This document shows, piece by piece, positions 1-5,433 of a DNA stretch of 6,496 bases. The stretch's first letter is position 1, and each line of letters begins with the position of its first letter. The notes under the pieces were generated by a model, which was not told the DNA's origin, did not search any database, and saw nothing but the letters and a program-made list of their open reading frames with translations. Source of the stretch: UBA6814 sp040753075 (GTDB taxonomy: Bacteria; Desulfobacterota; Desulfovibrionia; Desulfovibrionales; Desulfovibrionaceae). The position numbers were made by a program, and so were the translations under genes. The stretch covers positions 1 to 6,496 of the forward strand of contig JBFMHA010000100.1 of NCBI GenBank assembly GCA_040753075.1, in the 5' to 3' direction.

Positions 1-214
1 GGTCGAACACGTAGGAGTCCACGGTCATCTTGGCCGAAGGGCCCTGGGAGAAGACCGAGTCGTCGACGAACTTGATCTCCACCGTGCTGCCCGCGCCGGT
101 GGAGAGAACGTCCTTGGCGAAAACGGGGTCGCCGACCTTGAGTTGGCGGAGGGCGTCAGTCCCCTGGGCGGTGACGGAGCCGCTCAGCGCGGCGACGTGT
201 CCGACTGGCTCCAT
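1..214 (-). CDS. N-terminus of a FecR-like / retention-module surface protein (partial)
   Basis: This is the first 71 codons of a gene on the minus strand, cut by the left edge of the window. It starts at the ATG whose complement lies at 212-214, 5 nt after a perfect AGGAGG (complement at 220-225). The visible protein opens VGHVAALSGSVTA, then L-x-VGDPVFAKDVLSTGAGS at about residues 25-43, then VEIKFVDDSVFSQGP and a final DSYVFD. The order L-VGD-V...D-x-L-x-TG-x-x-S...F-x-D-x-S is that of the FecR/FecR-like fold. In Desulfovibrio-type bacteria and in LapA-like adhesins, this module without a signal peptide stands at the N-terminus of very long repeat-rich, type I-secreted proteins, where it acts as a retention plug. 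No signal peptide or membrane segment is seen here. That it is a giant adhesin is inference from the module; the rest of the gene is outside the window. It has its own promoter in the divergent region. Confidence 0.75.
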   Translation of the reverse strand, partial: MEPVGHVAALSGSVTAQGTDALRQLKVGDPVFAKDVLSTGAGSTVEIKFVDDSVFSQGPSAKMTVDSYVFD

Positions 215-235
215 AATGACCTCCTGTGGGCGAGG

Positions 236-250
236 GCGACAGCTTGTCGC
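236..250 (-). other. Hairpin in the leader of the surface-protein gene
   Basis: GCGACA (236-241) and TGTCGC (245-250) form a perfect 6-bp stem with a 3-nt loop. In the minus-strand transcript it lies about 11 nt upstream of the AGGAGG ribosome-binding site, inside the predicted 58-nt leader, so it could affect translation or RNA stability. It has no U-tract, so it is not a terminator. Confidence 0.3.
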
Positions 251-271
251 ACGGATCGTCGGGTTTGGGGG

Positions 272-284
272 ATAATGGCATTAT
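272..284. promoter_or_regulatory. Palindrome overlapping the -10 box, candidate operator
   Basis: ATAATG (272-277) and CATTAT (279-284) form a perfect 6+1+6 inverted repeat that overlaps the TATAAT of the minus-strand promoter and its likely start site. A protein bound here would block that promoter. The half-sites are partly made of the -10 itself, so the symmetry could be chance. Confidence 0.3.
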
Positions 285-308
285 AAGGCCGGGTTCGGCC
301 GTATGCAA
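280..308 (-). promoter_or_regulatory. Sigma-70-type promoter for the divergent surface-protein gene
   Basis: Read on the minus strand there is TTGCAT (303-308) as -35 and a perfect TATAAT (280-285) as -10, separated by exactly 17 nt. Transcription would start near 273, giving a leader of about 58 nt before the ATG at 214. It is one of the few AT-rich spots in the window. The -35 match is only 3 of 6 (TTG), so an activator may be needed. Confidence 0.6.
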
Positions 309-353
309 CAATTGTCCGACTGTTTAATGATAGATAGATATGCCGGCGGGTTG

Positions 354-374
354 CGGCCCGGCGCCGCCGGGCCG
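354..374. other. 9-bp perfect GC hairpin upstream of the nitroreductase gene
   Basis: CGGCCCGGC (354-362) and GCCGGGCCG (366-374) are perfectly complementary across a 3-nt loop. It lies about 70 nt before the nitroreductase start. No T-tract follows on either strand, so it is not a standard terminator. It may be a leader structure or a protein-binding palindrome. In this GC-rich DNA a stem of this size is notable but not decisive. Confidence 0.35.
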
Positions 375-443
375 GCCCGCTGGACAAGCGCCGGGGTTTC
401 AAGGCACAACCGGGACAGGCCACGCCAAGCCAAGGAGAATCCC

Positions 444-965
444 ATGTCCCAGGACAACCCGGTGCTCGCCGCCCTGCGCGAGCGCCGCAGCGTGCGCAAG
501 TTCACCGACGAGCCCGTCGCCCGGGAGGATCTGGTCGCCATCCTGGAGGCCGGACGCTGGGCTCCCAGCGGCCTCAACAACCAGCCCTGGCGCTTCCTGG
601 CGGTCATGCCCGGCGACCCCCGGGCGGACGCCCTGGCCGGCTGCACCAAGTACGGGGCCATCGTCCGCTCGGCCAAGGCCCTGGTGGCGGTGTGCCTGGA
701 CCGCCGGGTCATGTACCACGAGATGAAGGACCACCAGGGAGCCGGGGCCTGCCTGCAGAACATGCTCCTGGCCGCCCACGCCCTGGGCCTGGGCGGGGTG
801 TGGCTGGGCGAGATCGTGAACCAGGCCGGCCAGGCGCTGGCGGTGCTGGGCCTGGACCCGGCCGACTATTCCCTCATGGCGGTGCTGGCCTTCGGCCGAC
901 CGGCCCATCCCGGGGCCTCCTCGCGCAAGCCCCTGGAGGAACTTTTGCTCGAACCCCTGCCCTAG
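444..965 (+). CDS. Nitroreductase-family FMN-dependent oxidoreductase
   Basis: The product is 173 aa, a usual size for compact single-domain members of the nitroreductase superfamily. These are cytoplasmic FMN enzymes that pass electrons from NAD(P)H to nitro groups, quinones or other acceptors. The FMN-phosphate signature RRSVRKF lies at residues 14-20, followed by EAGRWAPSGLNNQPWRF (35-51), the classic A-P-S-x-x-N-x-Q-P-W-x-F block. The second flavin/dimer segment is GAGACLQNMLLAAHALGLGGVW (split here as GAGACLQNML at 99-108 and LAAHALGLGGVW at 109-120). The C-terminal strand is LMAVLAFGRPAHP. The ATG at 444 is chosen because AAGGAG (432-437) precedes it by 6 nt and the homology begins at once; an in-frame upstream extension to ATG 303 has no such support. 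The true substrate cannot be read from sequence. The stop TAG overlaps the palindromic repeat that follows by 2 nt. Confidence 0.93.
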   Translation: MSQDNPVLAALRERRSVRKFTDEPVAREDLVAILEAGRWAPSGLNNQPWRFLAVMPGDPRADALAGCTKYGAIVRSAKALVAVCLDRRVMYHEMKDHQGAGACLQNMLLAAHALGLGGVWLGEIVNQAGQALAVLGLDPADYSLMAVLAFGRPAHPGASSRKPLEELLLEPLP

Positions 966-1090
966 CAGGACGTTGAAATTCCCGCGATGGCTGCGTTGCA
1001 TCGAACACGTCAAACCCTCACGCATGTTGAATACGCTTCGGCCTTGACGTATTCTCGCGCCTTGCCCTCGCGGTTTTTGAACGGCCTGCT
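964..1090. repeat. 127-bp imperfect palindromic intergenic element (REP/MITE-like)
   Basis: The element starts AGCAGG-A-CGTT-G-AAA and ends with the inverted form TTT-G-AACGG-CCTGCT. The two arms match along most of their length: AGCAGG, CGTT, AAA, CCGCGA and GGC are shared between the left arm and the reverse complement of the right arm. Further in, ACGTCAA (1007-1013) pairs with TTGACGT (1044-1050). The whole unit would fold as one long imperfect hairpin. It fills nearly all of the 140-bp gap between the nitroreductase and the MBL gene, beginning inside the nitroreductase stop codon and ending 5 nt before the ribosome-binding site of the next gene. No transposase is present. From memory, similar AGCAGG-CGTT...AACG-CCTGCT palindromes recur between genes in Desulfobacterota, which would fit a MITE or REP-like repeat, but that is unchecked here. 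Confidence 0.65.
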
Positions 1091-1105
1091 GATTTGAGGA
1101 ACCGC

Positions 1106-1729
1106 ATGGACGTGACCGCCTTCGCCCTCGGCCCGCTGCAGACCAACGGCTACCTTCTGGAGCACGCCGGCCGGGCGCTGTTCATCGACCCGGGAGGGGA
1201 CCCCGCCCCGGTGCTGGCCGCGCTCGCGAAGCGCAAGCCGGTGCTGGAGGCGGTGGTGCTCACCCATCTGCACTTCGACCACACGTATGGGGTCGCGGCC
1301 CTGGCCAAGGCCACCGGCGCGCCGGTGCTGGCCAGCCCCGCGGACGCCTACCTCCGGGATTCCTGGCTGGGCCGGGGCGGGGAGATGGGCGTGCCCCTGG
1401 TGCCGGACTATGCGTTCGCGCCCCTGGAGCCGGGCGACGCCGGCTTCCTGGGCCTGGCCTGCCGGGTGCTGGCCACCCCTGGCCACAGCCCGGGCAGCCT
1501 GACCCTGTACTTCCCGGACGCGGGCGCGGCCTTCGTGGGCGACCTGGTGTTCGCGCGCTCCATCGGCCGCACCGACTTCCCGGGCGGAGACACGGACACG
1601 CTCCTGGCCTCGGTGCGGGAGCGGATCTTCACCCTGCCCGGGGACACGAAGCTCTATCCGGGCCACGGCCCGGCCACCACCGTGGCCGCGGAGTCGGCCC
1701 ACAACCCGTTCTTCGCCGGGGTGTTCTGA
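1106..1729 (+). CDS. MBL-fold metallo-hydrolase, glyoxalase II-like (YcbL type)
   Basis: The product is 207 aa, a single metallo-beta-lactamase fold with no signal peptide, hence cytoplasmic. Metal ligands are complete: THLHFDH at 53-59 (H54, H56, D58, H59), H127 in ATPGHSPGS, D146 in FVGDLVF and H187 in LYPGHGP. The stretch ARSIGRTDFPGGD (150-162) and the closing HNPFF (199-203) are characteristic of the short YcbL-like branch of glyoxalase II proteins, which lack the long C-terminal substrate domain of classic GloB. Members hydrolyse thioesters such as S-lactoylglutathione or act on persulfide-type substrates, so the substrate here is open. The ATG at 1106 is preferred over the TTG at 1094 because GAGGA (1096-1100) sits 5 nt before it and the beta-strand MDVTAFALGPLQTNGYL starts there. 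The stop overlaps the ATG of the selenoprotein gene (TGATG), indicating translational coupling. Confidence 0.93.
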   Translation: MDVTAFALGPLQTNGYLLEHAGRALFIDPGGDPAPVLAALAKRKPVLEAVVLTHLHFDHTYGVAALAKATGAPVLASPADAYLRDSWLGRGGEMGVPLVPDYAFAPLEPGDAGFLGLACRVLATPGHSPGSLTLYFPDAGAAFVGDLVFARSIGRTDFPGGDTDTLLASVRERIFTLPGDTKLYPGHGPATTVAAESAHNPFFAGVF

Positions 1730-1956
1730 TGGCCGACGACGCGGTGCGCCTGGACCTTTCGGGCCGGTGCTGAGGGGTGGGGCTGGAGATAGGTTGGCAT
1801 CTCCGCTTCACCCGGGCCGAGGCCCTGGAGATCCTGGTGCGGCCGGCCCTGGCCGGGGCGCTCCGGGAGGAGGCCGCCACGGCCGGTATCTGGGACCTGG
1901 AGGTGCGGCCTTCCGGCGACGCGGTCCTGGGGGTCTTCACCCGGAAGAGGAGGTAG
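1729..1956 (+). CDS. Probable selenoprotein, TusA/SirA-like, with in-frame UGA (Sec15)
   Basis: Reading from ATG 1729 gives 75 residues to TAG 1954 if the TGA at 1771-1773 (codon 15) is read as selenocysteine. The protein begins VRLDLSGRC-U-GVGLEIGW, continues AEALEILVRPAL and ALREEA, and ends WDLEVRPSGD-x-VLGVFTRKRR. Size and layout resemble TusA/SirA-type sulfur carriers: an opening D-L-S-G strand, the reactive residue three positions after its Gly, a middle strand like x-GE-x-LEI and an I/F-x-R-K-like end. U15 falls where TusA has its catalytic Cys, and C14 beside it makes a vicinal Cys-Sec pair. The usual P-x-P after the Cys is missing (GVG instead), so family membership is tentative. Evidence for a real gene: the start overlaps the MBL stop, GC-rich third positions continue on both sides of the TGA, the end merges with the next gene's Shine-Dalgarno, and a SECIS-like hairpin follows the TGA at once. 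The alternative is a pseudogene or a sequencing error. The exact reaction is unknown. Confidence 0.78.
1771..1813 (+). promoter_or_regulatory. Bacterial SECIS-like hairpin directing selenocysteine at UGA 1771-1773
   Basis: One nt after the TGA, GGGTGGGGC (1775-1783) pairs with GCTTCACCC (1805-1813), using two G-U pairs. A single unpaired T (1784) follows, then GGAGAT (1785-1790) pairs perfectly with ATCTCC (1799-1804), leaving the 8-nt loop AGGTTGGC (1791-1798). The first loop guanosine is 18 nt after the TGA, within the roughly 16-37 nt described for bacterial SECIS elements. The bulged U and a loop beginning AGGU are both features that SelB recognises in the E. coli fdhF element, though there the bulge lies nearer the loop. 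Codons inside the hairpin (ATA, GGT, CAT) depart from the strong G/C-ending preference around them, as expected if RNA structure is selected. Confidence 0.75.
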
Positions 1957-1959
1957 GGC

Positions 1960-2574
1960 ATGGACGGCTATCTGGCGGTGCTGGCGTGCAGCCCCCGGAC
2001 CGGGGGCAATTCCGACGCCGCGGCCCGGCTCTTCGCCCAGGGCGCGGAGCAGGCCGGGGCCGAGGTCCGTCGCGCGGCCCTGCGCGACTACCGGGTCCTG
2101 CCCTGCACCGGGTGCGGGGCCTGCGCGGTTCCGCCCCACGCCTGCGCGCTGGCTCGGGACGACGCTGCCGAGGAGCTTTTCGGCCTGTGTCTTGAGGCGT
2201 CCGCGGTGTGCATCGCCGCGCCCATCTTCTTCTACCACCTGCCCGCTCCGCTCAAGGCCTGGATCGACCGCGGCCAGAGCCTGTACCAGAGGCGCGAGGC
2301 CGGGGCGCCGGCCCTGGCCGGCCTCCCGCGCCGGCCGGCGTACGCCTGCCTGGTGGCCGGCCGGCCCCGGGGCGCGCAGCTCTTCAGCGGCAGCCTGCTC
2401 ACGCTCAAGTATTTTTTCGCGCCCATGAACCTGGACCTGGCCGAGCCCCTGGCGTTCCGCGGGATCGACGCGCCCGGCGACCTGGAGGCGGACCCCGCGG
2501 CCTGCGCCGCGCTGCTGGCGGCGGGGAGGGCGGCGGGGGATCTGGTGGCGAGGCCGGAGCGGGAGCTGATCTGA
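1960..2574 (+). CDS. Flavodoxin-fold NAD(P)H-dependent FMN reductase / iron-sulfur flavoprotein
   Basis: The product is 204 aa. Residues 4-18 (YLAVLACSPRTGGNS) are a first beta-strand followed by the FMN-phosphate loop S-P-R-x-GGNS of the NADPH-dependent FMN reductase / flavodoxin_2 group. C49-x2-C52-x2-C55-x6-C62 (PCTGCGAC...HAC) matches the compact Cys motif that binds a [4Fe-4S] cluster in iron-sulfur flavoproteins (ISF). API-FFYHLPAPLKAWIDR (87-104) is the usual loop over the isoalloxazine ring. It should act in the cytoplasm as an electron-transfer flavoprotein; its partners are unknown. AGGAGG (1948-1953), lying inside the last codons of the upstream selenoprotein gene, is 6 nt before the ATG, so the two are almost certainly co-translated. 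The last 60 codons are poorly typical and the 3' end is involved in a short direct duplication (see the repeat at 2501-2624). Confidence 0.88.
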   Translation: MDGYLAVLACSPRTGGNSDAAARLFAQGAEQAGAEVRRAALRDYRVLPCTGCGACAVPPHACALARDDAAEELFGLCLEASAVCIAAPIFFYHLPAPLKAWIDRGQSLYQRREAGAPALAGLPRRPAYACLVAGRPRGAQLFSGSLLTLKYFFAPMNLDLAEPLAFRGIDAPGDLEADPAACAALLAAGRAAGDLVARPERELI

Positions 2575-2624
2575 TTCTCTGGGGCGGTCCGGCCTCCTGC
2601 GCCGCGCTGCCGGCGGCGGGGAGG
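2501..2624 (+). repeat. Direct repeat: 29 bp at the gene's 3' end copied 95 bp downstream
   Basis: Positions 2501-2529 and 2596-2624 agree at 28 of 29 bases; both begin CCTGCGCCGCGCTGC, and the single T/C difference is at base 16. The first copy codes for ACAALLAAGR near the C-terminus of the flavoprotein. The second lies in the 93-bp non-coding gap before comF, in a different frame relative to the first (a shift of 95 nt). It looks like the trace of a local duplication or of a gene end truncated by rearrangement. Apart from this repeat and the comF ribosome-binding site, nothing else is seen in the gap. Confidence 0.6.
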
Positions 2625-2667
2625 ATGGCGGTGGAGCCGGCGGGCGGGGCAGGGTGAGGTTTTCGGC

Positions 2668-3468
2668 GTGAAGAACGAAACTTTTGGCGGAGACTGCGAC
2701 CTGGCCGCGGACTCGCCGCGAGGCGCGCGCGCGATCCTCATCCGGCTGGCCTCGTTCCTGGGCCGGCGCTGCCAGGCGTGCGGGGCCGCGACCCGGGGCG
2801 GGGACCCGCGGGGGCCGGCCAGCGGCCGGCTGCTCTGCGGCCCCTGCCGGGAGCGCCTGGCCCCCCGCCGGGCCGGGTTCTGCCCGGCCTGCGGCCTGGC
2901 CTACGCCGACGTCGCGGCCGAGCCCTACCTCTGCGGCCCCTGCCGCAGCGCGCCGCCGCCCTGGCGCAACTTCGCCTGGCACGGGCCCTACGAGGGCCTG
3001 CTCGGCGAGCTGGTGCGCGACTTCAAGTTCAGCCGGCGCCTGGGCCTGGCCCGGCTGCTCGGGGCCCTGGCCCTGGAGGCCTGGGACCGCGCCGCGCCCG
3101 CGGGGCCGGCCCCGGACCTGGCCGTGCCCGTGCCCCTGCATCCCCGCCGCCTGGCCGAGCGCGGCTACAACCAGAGCCTGCTCCTGGCCCGGGGCCTGGC
3201 CCGGTCCCGGGGCCTTACCCTGGACCCCGCGGCCCTGGCCCGCACCCGGGACACCGAGCCCCAGGCCCGGCTGGCCGGGACCGCGCGCCGGGAGAACATC
3301 CGCGGGGCGTTCGCCGCGGACCCGGACCGGGTGGCCGGCCGGGGGGCGCTCCTGGTGGACGACGTCATGACCACCGGCGGCACCCTGGAGGAGGCCAGCC
3401 TGGCCCTGCTGCGGGCCGGGGCGCGCAGCGTGGACGTGCTGGTCCTGGCGCGGACTCCGCGCGAATGA
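2668..3468 (+). CDS. ComF-family amidophosphoribosyltransferase-like protein
   Basis: The product is 266 aa with the full ComF/GntX layout. The N-terminal double zinc ribbon has C35-x2-C38...C57-x2-C60 and C72-x2-C75...C89-x2-C92. Then comes LVRDFKFSRRLGLARLLG, the family's PLHPRRLAERGYNQS block, TEPQARL...RRENIRGAF, and near the end the PRPP-binding signature LLVDDVMTTGGT (residues 228-239, acidic pair D231-D232). ComF is needed for natural transformation in several bacteria, where it acts with the DNA-uptake and recombination machinery, but homologues are widespread in species not known to transform and the reaction is unsettled. The GTG at 2668 is used; GAGG (2656-2659) precedes it by 8 nt and no other start codon occurs upstream in frame back to TGA 2572. 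About 30 residues precede the zinc ribbon, somewhat longer than usual, and no better internal start is evident. Confidence 0.92.
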   Translation: MKNETFGGDCDLAADSPRGARAILIRLASFLGRRCQACGAATRGGDPRGPASGRLLCGPCRERLAPRRAGFCPACGLAYADVAAEPYLCGPCRSAPPPWRNFAWHGPYEGLLGELVRDFKFSRRLGLARLLGALALEAWDRAAPAGPAPDLAVPVPLHPRRLAERGYNQSLLLARGLARSRGLTLDPAALARTRDTEPQARLAGTARRENIRGAFAADPDRVAGRGALLVDDVMTTGGTLEEASLALLRAGARSVDVLVLARTPRE

Positions 3469-3475
3469 AAAACCC

Positions 3476-3505
3476 TTGTGCCCGGCCCTGGAAATTGTCT
3501 AGAAT
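3476..3505 (+). promoter_or_regulatory. Putative sigma-70 promoter for the diguanylate cyclase gene
   Basis: TTGTGC (3476-3481) and TAGAAT (3500-3505, 5 of 6 to consensus) are separated by 18 nt. The start would fall near 3512, giving a leader of about 36 nt. The region is locally AT-richer than the genes on each side, and the 79-bp gap after comF suits the start of a new unit. Confidence 0.5.
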
Positions 3506-3547
3506 AGGTGTCCCGGCTCCCCGGAGAATTCAGCGCCAGGAGCGTCC

Positions 3548-4588
<1,041 letters not shown>

Positions 4589-4614
4589 CCCGCGTTTTTT
4601 TCGGGGCGGGGGGC

Positions 4615-4644
4615 TTGACTTCACCCCGGAAGTTCGGGTATCTG
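4615..4644 (+). promoter_or_regulatory. Putative promoter of the rplU-rpmA-obg unit
   Basis: TTGACT (4615-4620, 5 of 6 to the -35 consensus) is followed after 18 nt by TATCTG (4639-4644), a weak -10. The start would fall near 4651, leaving only about 19 nt before the rplU ATG, too short for the structured autoregulatory leader found at some L21 operons. Confidence 0.55.
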
Positions 4645-4669
4645 GCCTGTCTCTTTTGGAGGAACTACC

Positions 4670-4981
4670 ATGTACGCGATTGTTCAGACCGGCGGCAAGC
4701 AGATCCGTGTGGAAGAGGGCCGCTCCATCAAAGTCGAGAAGCTTCCCGCCGAGGCCGGCGCGGAGGTGGTGCTGGATAAGGTCCTGTTGGTCGAGGCCGG
4801 CGGCGCGCCCAAGATCGGGACGCCCTTCGTCTCCGGCGCCAAGGTCACCTGCCAGGTGGTCGAGCACGGCCGCGACAAGAAGATCGTGGTCTTCAAGAAG
4901 AAGCGCCGCAACGACTACAAGAAGAAGCAGGGCCACCGCCAGGAATTCACCACCCTGAAGATCACCGGCATTTCGGCCTAG
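4670..4981 (+). CDS. rplU: 50S ribosomal protein L21
   Basis: The product is 103 aa, the standard bacterial L21 length. MYAIVQTGGKQIRVEEG at the start is the family's most conserved block, and the basic stretch KKIVVFKKKRRNDYKKKQGHR near residues 70-90 (shown here as KKIVVFKKKRR then NDYKKKQGHR) is the 23S rRNA-binding loop, followed by TTLKITGI. L21 is an early-assembling 50S protein that contacts 23S rRNA and L20. GGAGGA (4658-4663) is 6 nt before the ATG. It is the first gene of the conserved rplU-rpmA-obg block, and its promoter and the preceding terminator show that the unit begins here. Confidence 0.99.
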   Translation: MYAIVQTGGKQIRVEEGRSIKVEKLPAEAGAEVVLDKVLLVEAGGAPKIGTPFVSGAKVTCQVVEHGRDKKIVVFKKKRRNDYKKKQGHRQEFTTLKITGISA

Positions 4982-4984
4982 CCC

Positions 4985-5010
4985 CGAAAGAAACGCTTCC
5001 GTTTTTTTCG
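4985..5010 (+). other. AT-rich hairpin between rplU and rpmA
   Basis: CGAAAGAAACG (4985-4995) and CGTTTTTTTCG (5000-5010) pair along 11 bp with one G-U pair and the 4-nt loop CTTC, starting 4 nt after the rplU stop. The seven T lie in the 3' arm, so this is not a canonical terminator. A shorter form (AAACG-CTTC-CGTTT with the following T) could act as a weak terminator or attenuator. It may also be a processing or stability element. Confidence 0.5.
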
Positions 5011-5090
5011 AAAGAGTCTTCTCGCCGGATCCGAGTTAACGCCGCCTCGTCGTCCGCAACCCGGCAGCGGGGCGTGTAAGGAGTACAGCC

Positions 5091-5360
5091 ATGGCTCACA
5101 AGAAAGCAGGCGGGAGTTCCCGCAACGGACGCGACAGCGCCGGGCAACGCCGCGGCGTCAAGCGCTTCGGCGGTCAGGAAGTGATCGCCGGCAACATCCT
5201 GGTGCGCCAGTGCGGCACCAAGTTCCACCCCGGCCAGCACGTGGGCATGGGCAAGGACTTCACCCTGTTCGCCCTGGTGGACGGCGTGGTGAAGTTCGAG
5301 AAGTACATGCGCAAGAAGCGGGTCCTGACCCGCGTCCACGTGGTTCCGGCCGCGGCGTAA
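5091..5360 (+). CDS. rpmA: 50S ribosomal protein L27
   Basis: The product is 89 aa. MAHKKAGGSSRNGRDS at the N-terminus is the conserved tail that reaches toward the peptidyl-transferase centre, followed by GQRRGVKRFGGQEVIAGNILVRQ and GTKFHPGQHVGMGKDFTLFA, the family core. There is no N-terminal extension of the type cleaved by a dedicated protease in Firmicutes, so it starts mature at Ala2. AAGGAG (5078-5083) is 7 nt before the ATG. It follows rplU by 109 bp, a gap that contains the AT-rich hairpin and a small CCCG/CGGG stem just before the ribosome-binding site. Confidence 0.99.
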   Translation: MAHKKAGGSSRNGRDSAGQRRGVKRFGGQEVIAGNILVRQCGTKFHPGQHVGMGKDFTLFALVDGVVKFEKYMRKKRVLTRVHVVPAAA

Positions 5361-5385
5361 GGCCCGCCCGGCAGACCGAATCTTC

Positions 5386-5423
5386 GAGGGTGGAAGGCCG
5401 GGGCCTTCCGCCCTCTTTCTTTT
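5386..5423 (+). terminator. Strong terminator-like hairpin between rpmA and obg
   Basis: GAGGGTGGAAGGCC (5386-5399) and GGCCTTCCGCCCTC (5402-5415) pair along 14 bp with one G-U pair, then TTTCTTTT (5416-5423) follows directly. This has all the parts of an intrinsic terminator. It stands inside an otherwise co-directional unit, and its T-tract touches the GGAG ribosome-binding site of obg (5424-5427), so it would reduce obg expression relative to the ribosomal proteins. Confidence 0.85.
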
Positions 5424-5433
5424 GGAGCACGCC

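Noticed and set aside
310..341. Plus-strand promoter (TTGTCC with TAGATA) and GATA repeats upstream of the nitroreductase gene
   Set aside because: Both hexamers match the consensus at only about half the positions and the short GATA repeat has no clear function. A promoter for this gene must exist, but I cannot place it with confidence.
1044..1072. TTGACG as a -35 box for the MBL gene
   Set aside because: It belongs to the central stem of the palindromic element and no AT-rich -10 lies 16-18 nt downstream.
1777..1956. A shorter gene starting at GTG 1777, just after the TGA, instead of a selenoprotein
   Set aside because: There is no properly spaced ribosome-binding site, the start would lie inside the hairpin stem, and the DLSGRC strand plus the TGATG overlap would go unexplained.
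1767..2195. An alternative-frame ORF covering the selenoprotein region
   Set aside because: The product is Arg/Gly/Pro-rich with no recognisable motif, and it overlaps the certain flavoprotein gene by over 200 bp in another frame.
2572..2670. TGA at 2572 as a second selenocysteine codon, since the frame stays open into comF
   Set aside because: No SECIS-like stem-loop with a suitable loop follows, the intervening codons look non-coding, and comF has its own GTG start with GAGG upstream. The open frame is expected from high GC.
1654..3141. A 495-codon open frame on the minus strand opposite the flavoprotein and comF
   Set aside because: It is a shadow of GC-rich coding DNA: low-complexity Arg/Gly/Ala/Pro composition, no ribosome-binding site, and it lies opposite two well-supported genes.
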